DNA of 33,339 nucleotides from Roseateles sp. XES5 (lineage in GTDB: Bacteria > Pseudomonadota > Alphaproteobacteria > Rhizobiales > Rhizobiaceae), in assembly GCF_020535545.1 (NCBI RefSeq), contig NZ_CP084757.1:1-33339 (forward strand), in the 5' to 3' direction. Within the stretch, counting starts at the first letter, position 1. The number at the start of each line of letters is the position of its first letter. Position numbers and translations under genes: made by a program. The notes beneath the pieces were generated by a model, which did no database searches, was not told where the DNA came from, and was given only the letters and a program-made list of their open reading frames with translations. Below, piece after piece: positions 7,284 to 16,400 of the stretch.

Positions 7284-8162
7284 TTATGTTTTCATATAAA
7301 GAATAGAATTAGAGGGGGATTCAGTCTGGTTATCGGACTCACGTTTCATGAAGGTCTTTGCCATCCTCACAAGGGCCTGCCCGAGCGGGCTATCGCCGGC
7401 GTCGAGCTGCGTTCGCTCATCGAGGGGCAGGGCCGTCCTGTAGGCGTCGATTACCTCGGCCCAAGTCCGTTGATCCTGTCCATGATCCGCAGGCGGGGGA
7501 GGGGCCTTGCCGAACCGGCCAAGGAACTGCCGGGCCTTTTCCGGCAGGGACAGGCGATAGGCGTTGCTCGCCTGTTGCACTTGGGGGCCGCGCCCCTCGT
7601 TCCCGGTCGGCTCGTAGCGCCGCAGCCAGTCGATGAACCCATGCGCCCGCAGGTTCTTCAGCGCCCGTACGATCGTATCGCGTGAGCGGCCCAGGCGGTC
7701 CATGATCGTGGTGATAGACGGCTCTAGCCGGCCGGTGCGGAAGTCGATCAGGTTGACGAACAGCCGCAGCACGTCGAGCGCCACCGATCCTAGTGGGCCG
7801 CTGCGCTCGCCCTTCTCGTGCAAACCAGCCTCGTTGTAGATTTCGGCGGCTTTCAGGATAGCTTGCACGTCCTTGCGCGTCGTTGGCCGCCATATCTGGC
7901 CCTCCGATCGCCCCTTGAAATGGCTGCGCCGGCGAACCGGCGTCGAGCATCGTGCGGCCGGGGGAGGGAAGACCAGGCCAAGCGCGACCTGTCCCGATCC
8001 CTGCCAAGCTGATCGGCGCTCATGGGCGAGTGCGGAAAGCTGGCCGGCGTCTTCCTCGGTGAGCTGGCCCGCACCGTAGCGTGTCCAGACCTCCCGCATG
8101 ATTTCATCAAGCGTGTTTCCACGCGCGCAGCCGATCGCGGCCGCGATTTGCGTCCTCAACAT
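7284..8162 (-). CDS. Winged-helix/HTH replication-type protein
   Basis: A 292-aa protein (324 aa if the upstream start at 8258 is used). Residues about 125-185 of the shorter form contain a helix-turn-helix region (GSVALDVLRLFVNLIDFRT, then ITTIMDRLGRSRDTIVRALKNLRAHGFIDW) resembling HTH_36/MarR-like DNA-binding domains. Similar proteins on alphaproteobacterial plasmids are usually annotated as replication protein A or HTH-domain protein. GGAGG about 10 bases before ATG 8162 favours the shorter start. It lies beside partition genes on a plasmid that also carries an RPA-type Rep at 27444, so it may be an accessory replication protein, a regulator, or a second replicon's initiator. Function is not settled. 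Confidence 0.72.
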   Translation of the reverse strand: MLRTQIAAAIGCARGNTLDEIMREVWTRYGAGQLTEEDAGQLSALAHERRSAWQGSGQVALGLVFPPPAARCSTPVRRRSHFKGRSEGQIWRPTTRKDVQAILKAAEIYNEAGLHEKGERSGPLGSVALDVLRLFVNLIDFRTGRLEPSITTIMDRLGRSRDTIVRALKNLRAHGFIDWLRRYEPTGNEGRGPQVQQASNAYRLSLPEKARQFLGRFGKAPPPPADHGQDQRTWAEVIDAYRTALPLDERTQLDAGDSPLGQALVRMAKTFMKRESDNQTESPSNSILYMKT

Positions 8163-8267
8163 AGTCTCTCGTCCTCCGTTCGAGAGGGCCTGACGGATAT
8201 GGACGGCGGACAAAGATTCCCCGTTCCCGGCGAGACTCACTCTTGCCGGGTGGTTCACTCTCGACTA

Positions 8268-8296
8268 TGTTGGAAGCTGTTCAGGCGGTTCCAACA
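8268..8296. promoter_or_regulatory. Inverted repeat upstream of HTH gene
   Basis: TGTTGGAA (8268-8275) and TTCCAACA (8289-8296) are perfect inverted arms 13 bp apart. The position between the small ribbon-helix-helix gene and the HTH gene suggests an operator; this is inference. Confidence 0.4.
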
Positions 8297-8315
8297 AAGC
8301 CGTTTCCGAAATCCG

Positions 8316-8350
8316 AAAACCCCTTGCCGCTGCGAACGGCTAGGGGTTTT
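8316..8350. terminator. Bidirectional-looking terminator
   Basis: AAAACCCC (8316-8323) pairs with GGGGTTTT (8343-8350), with an inner GCCG/CGGC stem. The hairpin has T-runs on the outgoing side in both directions and follows the stop of the minus-strand ribbon-helix-helix gene at 8356. Confidence 0.7.
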
Positions 8351-8355
8351 TCATT

Positions 8356-8565
8356 TCATGCCCTCTGCTTCTGCTCGAAATAAAACCTCAACGCTTGCTC
8401 TATGATGGGTGTGCGACCTCGCACCCCCTCGGCTTCCTTGGTCTTGTCGATTAGCTCGATCAATTCTTCCGGAAGATAGGTGTTGACCAACTGACGACCG
8501 GCCGCGATCTGACGTGCCCGATGGGCTGCGACCTTCTCTTTGACTGGTTGTGGTTGCCTATTCAT
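8356..8565 (-). CDS. Small ribbon-helix-helix DNA-binding protein
   Basis: A 69-aa protein with a basic N-terminus (PVKEKVAAHRARQIAAGR) and a CopG/Arc-like ribbon-helix-helix: strand RQLVNTYLPEELIELIDKTK, then GRTPIIEQALRFYFEQ. ATG 8565 is chosen because the upstream extension to 8676 is unlike the family and low in coding character. Such proteins usually act as repressors of plasmid copy number or of neighbouring genes. It lies upstream of the HTH replication-type gene on the same strand, separated by a hairpin terminator, so it might regulate that gene. The target is unknown. Confidence 0.7.
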   Translation of the reverse strand: MNRQPQPVKEKVAAHRARQIAAGRQLVNTYLPEELIELIDKTKEAEGVRGRTPIIEQALRFYFEQKQRA

Positions 8566-8672
8566 AGTTAGATGAAACCGCGATTTGCTCCGATTCTGCA
8601 ACCCCTTATTTCTAAGTTGCGGAAATCTCGCGCAAATCGGCGGCCGTGGAGAGTGCCGACACGGCCTCAAAG

Positions 8673-9269
8673 TCAATTTGAGGCCGACTCACCAAGCGCC
8701 CGGTAGAGCGTGGCGCGATGCACGCCCAAGAGCCGGGCAACCTCAGCAACCGGCTTATTCTCCTGACTGATGAGTTGGCGCGCGTGTGCGATCTGCTCGG
8801 CTGACAGGGCAGGGGAGGGGCCGAACCGCACGCCCCGCGCCTTCGCCGCGATCCGGCCGGCGCTCGTTCGCTCCACGATCAAACTACGCTCGAAATCCGC
8901 GATGCCGGCAAACACGGTCAACACCATGCGCCCGGCTGGCGTCGTCGTGTCGGCCCACGGCTCGGCCAGCGAGCGCAGGCCAGCGCCGGCCGCCTTGATC
9001 CGCTCCGAGATCGCCAGAAGGTCGCCGGTCGATCGGGCGAGGCGGTCTAGCCTGGTGATCGTCACCACATCGCCGGCTCGTAGATGGTCGAGCATCCGCG
9101 CCAGCGCGGGCCGATCGCGCTTCGCTCCGGACGCCTTTTCTTCAAAGATGCGGACGCAGCCCGCAGCGCCCAGGGCGGCCCGCTGCTGGTCGAGGTTCTG
9201 GCCGCGCGTCGAGACGCGAGCATAGCCGATGAACACGCGGGCGGCGTCGGAATCCAGTTGGCTGGTCAT
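8673..9269 (-). CDS. Stand-alone serine resolvase/invertase
   Basis: A 198-aa small serine recombinase. The catalytic domain starts FIGYARVSTRGQNLDQQ with the nucleophile serine in RVST, contains TRLDRLARS and the E-helix FAGIADFERSLIVERTSAG, and ends with a helix-turn-helix (KPVAEVARLLGVHRATLYRAL). ATG 9269 follows a very strong ribosome site (GGAGGGAGG), so the longer open frame to 9710 is not coding. No transposase or inverted repeats accompany it. Two 28-bp symmetrical sites sit just upstream (9292-9319, 9366-9393). It probably resolves plasmid multimers, and binding upstream would also repress its own gene. Confidence 0.9.
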   Translation of the reverse strand: MTSQLDSDAARVFIGYARVSTRGQNLDQQRAALGAAGCVRIFEEKASGAKRDRPALARMLDHLRAGDVVTITRLDRLARSTGDLLAISERIKAAGAGLRSLAEPWADTTTPAGRMVLTVFAGIADFERSLIVERTSAGRIAAKARGVRFGPSPALSAEQIAHARQLISQENKPVAEVARLLGVHRATLYRALGESASN

Positions 9270-9291
9270 ACCTCCCTCCTGTCGCAAATCA

Positions 9292-9393
9292 TGTCGCGAA
9301 TGATTTAGCACTCGCGACAATGATGCGCGACACGAAAAGCCCTGATTTACCGGGGGCGGTCGATCTGTCGCGGGTTTTAGAGTTTCCGCGACA
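9292..9393. promoter_or_regulatory. Putative res site of plasmid resolvase
   Basis: Two symmetrical 28-bp elements have the same architecture, 8-bp arm, 12-bp centre, 8-bp arm: TGTCGCGA/TCGCGACA at 9292-9319 and TGTCGCGG/CCGCGACA at 9366-9393, centres 74 bp apart. Single half sites lie between and before them (GCGCGACA at 9325-9332; TGTCGC near 9280). This is typical of serine-resolvase subsites. Confidence 0.72.
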
Positions 9394-9587
9394 CTTGGAA
9401 CAGGCGCATACTTTAAATCATACGCACAGCCCTGGGCGTGAAACCCCGAGTGAATATATTTATAACACCACTTCCTAAAATTAACGTGACGTAAAGCAAT
9501 CTTCGTAAAATCTTGGAGGCAAGATATCACGCGGGAAGACTCACCGAATTTTAGGTGTTTACGGGCCCGCCTAACTTGGGGATTGCA
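9394..9587. other. AT-rich leader of the chemoreceptor gene
   Basis: No gene is seen. The stretch is richer in A and T than its surroundings (for example GTGAATATATTTATAACACC), compatible with a promoter for the signalling cassette, but no unambiguous promoter boxes can be assigned. Confidence 0.35.
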
Positions 9588-11366
9588 ATGCTTGGATTGG
9601 GTGCAGGTACCGACGCGAAAGCGGTTCTGGAGGCGATGAGCAAGTCGCAGGCAATTATTGAATTCAAGCCTGACGGGACGATCATCACGGCGAACGAGAA
9701 CTTCTGCCACGCCATCGGCTACCAGCTATCGGAAATCGTCGGCCAGCATCACCGTATGTTCATCGAGCAGGCGGAAGCCGCCTCGCCGGAATACAGGGAG
9801 TTCTGGGCCAAACTTGCGCGTGGCGAATTCGACCGGCGCCAGTACAAGCGCATCGGCAAGGGCGGCAAGGAAATCTGGATCGAAGCGTCCTACAATCCGG
9901 TCTTGCGTGGCGACAAGGTCTACAAGGTCGTGAAGTTCGCGACCGATATTACCGAGCGGCAACTGAAGAGCGCGGAAGACGCTGGGAAGCTGAATGCGAT
10001 TTCCCGCGCGCAGGCCGTTATCGAGTTCACGCCGAAGGGCGAGATCCTGACGGCGAACGAAAACTTCCTCAGCACGCTCGGCTATCAACTTTCGGACGTA
10101 CAGGGCAAGCACCACGCCATGTTCTGCGAGCAGGACTACGTGAACAGCGAGGGATATCGGCAGTTCTGGAGCAGGCTGGCCACAGGTGAGTTCATCTCGG
10201 ACGAATTCCTGCGCATCGGCCGGGGCGGCAAGCGGGTTTATATCCAGGCTTCCTACAACCCCATTTTCGACATGAACGGAAAAGTCTTCAAAGTCGTCAA
10301 GTTCGCCACGGACGTGACGCAGCGGGTGGACAACGTCAACCATCTGGCCAATGTGCTGACCGCACTCTCGGACGGCAATCTGACGGTGAAGCTGGAAACA
10401 CCGTTCTTGCCGAGCCTGGAAAAGCTGCGGGTGGACTTCAACGGAGCAGTGGCGAAACTGCGCGGCACGTTGCAGACCATCTCGGAAAATGCCGGAGCGA
10501 TTGCGGCTGCCTCCCAGCAGATCCAGTCCGCATCGAACGATCTGTCCAAGCGGACGGAGCAGCAGGCGGCCTCCGTGGAAGAAACCGCCGCAGCCCTTGA
10601 GGAAATCACGACGACGGTCGCCGATTCCAGCCATCGGGCACAGGAAGCCGGTCAACTGGTGCGCCGGACGAAGGACAGTGCCGAGCGTTCCGGCGATGTC
10701 GTGGGTCAGGCCGTGGAGGCGATGGGCAAGATCGAGAAGTCCGCAGGCGAGATTGCCAACATCATCGGTGTAATCGACGAGATCGCCTTCCAGACCAACC
10801 TTCTGGCGCTGAATGCCGGTGTCGAGGCGGCGCGAGCCGGCGACGCGGGCAAGGGCTTTGCGGTCGTTGCACAAGAGGTGCGTGAACTTGCCCAGCGCTC
10901 CGCCAAGGCGGCCAAAGAAATCAAGGGCCTGATTGATGCGTCAAACGCCCATGTACAGAGCGGCGTGGCGCTCGTCGGTACGACGGGCAAGGCGTTGCAG
11001 GAAATCGTAGCACAGGTCGTGCAGGTTGACACCAATGTCGGCGCCATCGTCGAGGCCTCCAAGGAGCAGGCCACCGGCCTCAAGGAAATCAACACGGCGG
11101 TCAACACCATGGATCAGGGCACGCAGCAGAATGCGGCCATGGTGGAGGAAACCACAGCCGCTGCCCACAGCCTCGCGAACGAAGCCGACCAGCTCTTCCA
11201 GTTGCTCGGCCAGTTCAATATCGGTTCGGGTGGCGGCACGCATCGCGCTACCAAAGCCTCAGCGCCTTCGAAGCCTGTCTCGGCAGTCCGTCAGATGACG
11301 GCCAGAGTCAGCCAGGCCTTTAACGGCAACGCCGCCCTGAAGGCCGAGAGCTGGGAGGAGTTCTGA
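9588..11366 (+). CDS. Soluble double-PAS methyl-accepting chemotaxis protein
   Basis: A 592-aa chemoreceptor that would signal through CheW/CheA to the flagellar motor. Two tandem PAS domains occupy residues about 12-125 and 135-250; each has the ANENF..GYQLS segment and ends in VKFATD(I/V)T. A short linker and the MCP signalling domain follow, with the conserved hairpin tip [20 protein letters not shown]. No membrane segment is present, so it is a cytoplasmic sensor of the PAS class, possibly redox- or ligand-sensing. The C-terminus ends WEEF, similar to the tether that recruits CheR and CheB. ATG 9588 has GGGGAT upstream and fits family starts; a GTG at 9555 is in frame. The stop overlaps the next start by one base. 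Confidence 0.92.
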   Translation: MLGLGAGTDAKAVLEAMSKSQAIIEFKPDGTIITANENFCHAIGYQLSEIVGQHHRMFIEQAEAASPEYREFWAKLARGEFDRRQYKRIGKGGKEIWIEASYNPVLRGDKVYKVVKFATDITERQLKSAEDAGKLNAISRAQAVIEFTPKGEILTANENFLSTLGYQLSDVQGKHHAMFCEQDYVNSEGYRQFWSRLATGEFISDEFLRIGRGGKRVYIQASYNPIFDMNGKVFKVVKFATDVTQRVDNVNHLANVLTALSDGNLTVKLETPFLPSLEKLRVDFNGAVAKLRGTLQTISENAGAIAAASQQIQSASNDLSKRTEQQAASVEETAAALEEITTTVADSSHRAQEAGQLVRRTKDSAERSGDVVGQAVEAMGKIEKSAGEIANIIGVIDEIAFQTNLLALNAGVEAARAGDAGKGFAVVAQEVRELAQRSAKAAKEIKGLIDASNAHVQSGVALVGTTGKALQEIVAQVVQVDTNVGAIVEASKEQATGLKEINTAVNTMDQGTQQNAAMVEETTAAAHSLANEADQLFQLLGQFNIGSGGGTHRATKASAPSKPVSAVRQMTARVSQAFNGNAALKAESWEEF

Positions 11367-11590
11367 TGGCGGCCAAGGCTTATGCTGGCGACAATATGGG
11401 AAACGTGCTGCCGTTTACGCGAAACGCTGCGGTGAAACATCCACAGCATCGCACTCCATCGGAGGTGACCACCCTCGCGGACTACGAAGCGCTGCGCGAC
11501 GACCTGAAGAGGCTGAACGTAGACCTTGCAACGCTGAAACAAAAGCTTCAATTCGTGCGCACCTGCGAGATCGGGGAGACGGTCAACTGA
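11366..11590 (+). CDS. Small hypothetical protein downstream of chemoreceptor
   Basis: A 74-aa protein starting at an ATG that overlaps the chemoreceptor stop (TGATG), so it is probably translated by coupling. The C-terminal half (ADYEALRDDLKRLNVDLATLKQKLQFVRT) is predicted to be a helix with heptad-like spacing. No catalytic motif or membrane segment is visible. Position suggests a partner of the chemoreceptor; no family is recognised. Confidence 0.6.
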   Translation: MAAKAYAGDNMGNVLPFTRNAAVKHPQHRTPSEVTTLADYEALRDDLKRLNVDLATLKQKLQFVRTCEIGETVN

Positions 11591-11670
11591 CAAACGGACC
11601 CGTAACGCACATGCATGGATGACGGAGGGCCATTATTCTGGAAATACGAAAACGTATCCGGCTTCACGAA

Positions 11671-12609
11671 TTGCGGGTGGGAATGTTTGTCGAGGAACTG
11701 GAGAACCCGCCCCAGCGCACGGACGATCGGTTCAGCCCATTCTTGATTTCAACACCCTCAGAGATCGCTGGGCTGATGCGCTTCAAGGTTATGAGCGTTG
11801 TCATCAACGTTCAAAAGGGCCTCGATATCCATCACCGGACACCGCAGGCAGCCCCCTTCAACCGACAAGCTGTCGAGGCTGACCTTCTTTCAAATTTCTC
11901 GCGGCAGGACGTCGAGACAGCAAGACAATCCATCGAGGACACAAAGCCGGATATCCAAAGTGTATTGGCGGAAGCCAGAATCAGGGGCGGGTTTGCCGCC
12001 AAGGCGGCAAGTGAGGCCGTTGAACGGATCATGGCATCGGCGATGCACAACGCGGGCGCGCTCATCGGGGTCGCCAAGCTAAAGGCCAGTGACCAAGTAA
12101 CGTATCTTCATTCACTCGCCGTAAGCGCGCTGATGATCACCTTCGGCCGAAATCTGGGGCTCGATGAAAATGATGTGCGGCTTCTTGGAATTGGCGGTCT
12201 AGTCCATGATCTCGGCAAAATGACGCTGCCACGCTCCATACTGATGAAGTCCGGGAAGCTGACGGCCGAGGAAACAGGGATTATGCAGACACACCCACAG
12301 CGCGGCTATCAGTTAATCTCCAAGGTCGAGGACACCCCGCAAGAAGTGCTCGATATTTGCCTCTTTCATCACGAGAAAATCGATGGGGCAGGCTATCCAC
12401 GCCGTTTGGTCGGAACGCAGATTCCGTACTTCGCGCGGATCGCCGCCATTTGTGATGTCTATGATGCCCTCACAACGATCCGGCCTTACAAGAGAGCGCT
12501 ATCGCAAGGAGAGGCGATCGATCTGATGATCGCCTCCGAAGGGCATTTCGATCGTGAACTTCTGTCAGCCTTCTTATCGAAGATGATAATCAACGGCACA
12601 ATTCATTAG
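11671..12609 (+). CDS. HD-GYP domain protein with DUF3391-like N-terminus
   Basis: The HD-GYP domain hydrolyses cyclic-di-GMP in studied relatives. Visible motifs are LHSLAVSALM, the metal-binding HD pair in VHDLGK (H179, D180 counted from this start), CLFHHEKIDGAGYP containing the GYP signature, and ICDVYDALTTIRPYK. The N-terminal portion begins LRVGMFVEELE, the hallmark of DUF3391. The first accepted start is TTG 11671, but the same frame continues upstream with KRIRLHE, which belongs to the family, to a GGAGGG site. The real start is probably ATT 11632 or CTG 11638. With the chemoreceptor it forms a motility and c-di-GMP signalling cassette. Confidence 0.88.
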   Translation: MRVGMFVEELENPPQRTDDRFSPFLISTPSEIAGLMRFKVMSVVINVQKGLDIHHRTPQAAPFNRQAVEADLLSNFSRQDVETARQSIEDTKPDIQSVLAEARIRGGFAAKAASEAVERIMASAMHNAGALIGVAKLKASDQVTYLHSLAVSALMITFGRNLGLDENDVRLLGIGGLVHDLGKMTLPRSILMKSGKLTAEETGIMQTHPQRGYQLISKVEDTPQEVLDICLFHHEKIDGAGYPRRLVGTQIPYFARIAAICDVYDALTTIRPYKRALSQGEAIDLMIASEGHFDRELLSAFLSKMIINGTIH

Positions 12610-12657
12610 ATGGCGTCGTTCAACAAAGACTGAGCGCTGCGCATCAAATTCTCCGGC

Positions 12658-13410
12658 CTATTCCTGAGCTGGCACTGGCACGGTGATCGTGCATTTCTGA
12701 TCCTTCCCCGTCTGCCTGGCTTTCTCCAGGCACGCGGAAATCTCCCCGCCGCTGGCCTCATAGAACCCCGCACCCCATTGCAGCTTCTTGACGCCAAGAG
12801 GATCGACGGAATTGATCATGGCATAGGCCGCGTTGATGCGGTCGTTACCCATGACAAGGCTCGCAACGCGGCTGTCGGCCGAGAAGGGCAGGAAGCGCGG
12901 CAACAGCAAAATCAGCAATATTCCGGCGAACACCCCGATAATGCCGGCCATCCACATACGGAAATCCTGATCCTTCCGATGAAAGGCTTGTCTGTTATGG
13001 GAGGCAAGAACGCTGCTGATGCGCTCGAGGTCAGACGCCTGGCGCTCGAGCTGCTGCACGGCGGTCCTCACCAGACCGTCGCCGCTGCGCTCGAGCGCCG
13101 TCGCATAGTGCTGCGCCCCCTGCCGGAGAATGGGTGACTGCTCGACGCCCTGCAGGCGCTCCCCAAAATGGGCGAGCTGCTGCACGATCTGCGCCAGTTC
13201 CGGCTTGTAGTCCTGCGCCGGCCCCTGCCGGTCAAATTCTTCAAAGGCGGCTTCCACGCCCTTGCGGATGGTGGTCATTTCCCGCGTGAGATCACCGGCG
13301 AGACTTTCGACCGTTTCCCGTAGCGCATCGAAGGCGGCGGCCGGGTCGCCGGCGTCGTCGGCCGATCCGTTCGGCCCAAATTCGTCCCTGTCGTCGTCCA
13401 GTTCCGTCAT
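12658..13410 (-). CDS. DUF6118-like membrane protein
   Basis: A 250-aa protein resembling the DUF6118 proteins found next to TraA-type relaxases on alphaproteobacterial plasmids. It has an acidic N-terminus, a long helical, probably coiled-coil segment (residues about 25-145), one membrane segment (residues about 152-172, MWMAGIIGVFAGILLILLL) and a C-terminal soluble part with two cysteines (SACLEKARQ, KCTITV). The start follows AGGAGAG and lies 12 bp after the relaxase stop, so the two genes form an operon. It may anchor or regulate transfer at the membrane; the function is unknown. Confidence 0.78.
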   Translation of the reverse strand: MTELDDDRDEFGPNGSADDAGDPAAAFDALRETVESLAGDLTREMTTIRKGVEAAFEEFDRQGPAQDYKPELAQIVQQLAHFGERLQGVEQSPILRQGAQHYATALERSGDGLVRTAVQQLERQASDLERISSVLASHNRQAFHRKDQDFRMWMAGIIGVFAGILLILLLPRFLPFSADSRVASLVMGNDRINAAYAMINSVDPLGVKKLQWGAGFYEASGGEISACLEKARQTGKDQKCTITVPVPAQE

Positions 13411-13422
13411 GCTCTCTCCTGC

Positions 13423-16400
13423 CTACATTTCCATGCCAATGCCCCGGCTGAGATGCTGGCCGCGTGACATTTCCTCTTGCAGCGCGCGGGCGATGCTTTG
13501 TTCCCGACGCAGCTCATGACCGATTCCAAGCTCCCGGCTGCGATTCCGCACAATGGACTCTGCCTGCGGATCGCGCTCAAGACTCTTGGCAAGGCCGCTC
13601 ATCTGGTTTTCGACCTTGCCGCGTGCCTCGTCGTGCTGCCAGCCGCGAAGTTCCCGGCGCTGGCCCTGTAGCTCCTGCCAGCGGTTCACGAACCGCTCGG
13701 CCCTGACATTGGGGTCTTGCAGCGCGGCATTTTCGTGCTTCATGCCCTCGATGACTTGGGCGACGCGCTCCCGGCCGGAAAGTTCGGTCATGGCGCGCGC
13801 CGTCGCCGGATCGTTTTGCAGCGTCGAGCGCATCAAATCTTTCATGCCGTCGCGCACCTGGTCGAGCTGCTGGCCGGCCGCGCGCATTTCCTGCCGCTGC
13901 ATGTCGAGAACCGGCAGGCCCTCGCGCTGGTGCTGGTCGATCGACTGATAGGCTCGCGCATAGCGGTCAACGGCCGCCTCAAGCGGCGACTGCCGCCGCG
14001 CCCGCTCGGCAAGCCGGTCTTGCGCCGGCGCCGGCCGCAAGCTCCCCTCTCTTTCCGGCCGCTGCTCCGCCCGCGAAGGCTCGCCGCGCTCCTGGGAGGA
14101 CTGAGGACGCGCACTGAGCTTGAGGCCGGAAAACATGCCGCGCCGCTGCTTCTCGGCCTGCTGGTCGATCTGCGGGCCGTTTTCGCCGGCGAGATCCTCG
14201 CGAGGATCTGCACGAAGATCCTGCGCGAGATCTGCGCGAACTTTTTGCGAGGATCTCGGCGCGCGGTCCTCGATGCGCTCCCGCTCGGCCGTCGACTCCC
14301 TGTCCGGACGTAGCTCTGCACGATCGCGCGGAATCTCGATTTCGCTGCGAACACCCATTTGCTCCGCGATCCCGCGCCGCTCGGCAAAGTCGCGGGTATA
14401 ATCGAGCGTGGTTTCCTTCACGCCCGACCGGGACAGGCGGCGTTCAAGCTGGCTATAGGCCAGCTCGCCGGCGTCCTGAACCTTCCATGTGTTGCGGTGC
14501 GTCTGCGTGCCATCCGGCAAGGTGACGGGCGTGGAACCCTCATGCTGTAGGCCGATCTTCTCCCCGATCTCCGGCGCGCGCTCCGCGCCCTTCATGGCGC
14601 GCTCAAGATCGACGCCCCATAGGGTGCGCTGCTCGCCCTTGTCGTTTTCCAGCGTCACGAAATAGCTGTCGGACTTCTGCGGATCGTGCTCATAGGGCGC
14701 GGCCCCATGCCCGACCAGGCGGCCGGCATTGGTGAACTCGTCCTGGGCGGCGTAGAGCTGCACGCCGTCACGATGCCGGGTCATGGCGACATAGGTTAGA
14801 TGCCGGTCCATCGTGCCCGACGCCATCACATAGGACCGATCGACCGTCGCGCCCTGGTTCTTGTGAATCGTCGTCGCATAGCCGTGGTCGATCGCCTGAT
14901 AGTCGCCCATCGGCACGCTGACGCTATCGCCGCCCCGGCCGTCGAGCTGCGCGACGATGCGGCCGGCCTCGACATGCTCGACGGTGCCAAGCATCCCGTT
15001 TTTCACGCCAAGGTCGCGATTGTTCTCAAGGAAGACGATGCGGTCGCCCGGCGCGAACTCCCGCTTGCCGTCATTGGTCTGGAAGGTCAGCGCGCCGGCG
15101 TCCTCGCCCTGCGCCAGCTCGCCCCGGTCCTGTAGCTCGGCCCGGATCGCGTCATTGATCGCGCGCACATCGGCCCGGCGATGCGCCATCGCAACCCGGG
15201 TGCCGTCCGGACGCTGATCGCGATCGGCAAGGTAATCGCGCACGATCTCGCCCCGCGCGCCCTCGGCGGCCTCAGTAAAGCTGATATTGCCATGCTCATG
15301 ATAGGCGGCCAGCCCCTCGGCCGTCCGGTGCGTGGCGAAGTCAACCGACGCCTCCCGCTGCCAGTCCACGCGCTGCCGGCGTATCTCGGAAAGCTCGGCA
15401 TGGCCGATTTCCTCCGTGATCGCCCGGAACGGTGCGCCGGCCCCGATCGCCTGTAGCTGCTCGTGATCCCCGACAAGAACGATCTTCGCCCCGCGCGCCT
15501 CGGCCTCGGTGACAAAGCGGGAGAGCTGGCGGCTCCCGACCATGCCGGCCTCGTCGATGACAAACACGTCACTGCGGCCGAGCTGACCGCGGTCGTTGTC
15601 CCAACCGCGGGACCATGACGCCAGCGTGCGGCTCTGGATGCCGGAAGATTCTTCCAAGCCCTCGGCCGCCTTCCCCGACAAGGCCGCGCCGTGGACCGTG
15701 TAGCCCTCGGCCTCCCATGCCTCGCGCGCCGCCGCGAGCATGGTAGACTTGCCAGCGCCGGCATAACCGACAACCGCCGCGATGCGCTCCGGCCCGGTGA
15801 TATGCTCGATCGCCCGGCGCTGCTCATCCGACAGCCGGGCGGAAGCATCGCCGGCGCTGCGCTGAATGGCGGTGTCCTGCCGCTCTATGGCCCGCTCGAC
15901 ATGCCGGCGATCGACGCCATGACCATGCGCGCCGTGCATCCGCTGCGCGCTCTCGATCATGCCGGATTCGATCTCGACCATTTCGCGGGTCGAATAGCGC
16001 GCAAGCTCGATCTCGCCCGTCGCCGGGTCCGCACGCTCGGGCTGCAACTCGACCAACGCCAGCGAGGCCATCACCTTCGCAAAGGCGCTCTGGAACTCCT
16101 GCGGGTCGTCGTTGATGTAGCGATGCAGCGCCCGCGCAACGTCGTGGCGATCGAACACGCTCTTTTCGCCGGTGATGAGGGTTAGAACCTGCTCGGGCTT
16201 CTCTCGGATCAGCTCGGCATTGCGCCGCGCCGCATCCTCGTCCAGCCGCGTGCGCGACACGTCGAGGCCGCGCCGCTCCATCTGCGAGGCATGGACGCCC
16301 ATATGCTCGGTCGGCGCGATCTCTAGCCCGCGCTCCATGTGCGAACGATGGTCGATCCGAATATCAAGCCCGGCCATCGCAAGCCGCTCGTTCGCGATCC

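Noticed and set aside
9270..9710. N-terminal extension of the stand-alone resolvase
   Set aside because: The extension runs through the res-like sites, has no similarity to recombinases, and a strong ribosome site marks ATG 9269.
11619..11882. 87-codon frame starting ATG 11619
   Set aside because: It overlaps the HD-GYP gene in another frame and has no recognisable feature; the HD-GYP frame carries the family N-terminus over the same bases.
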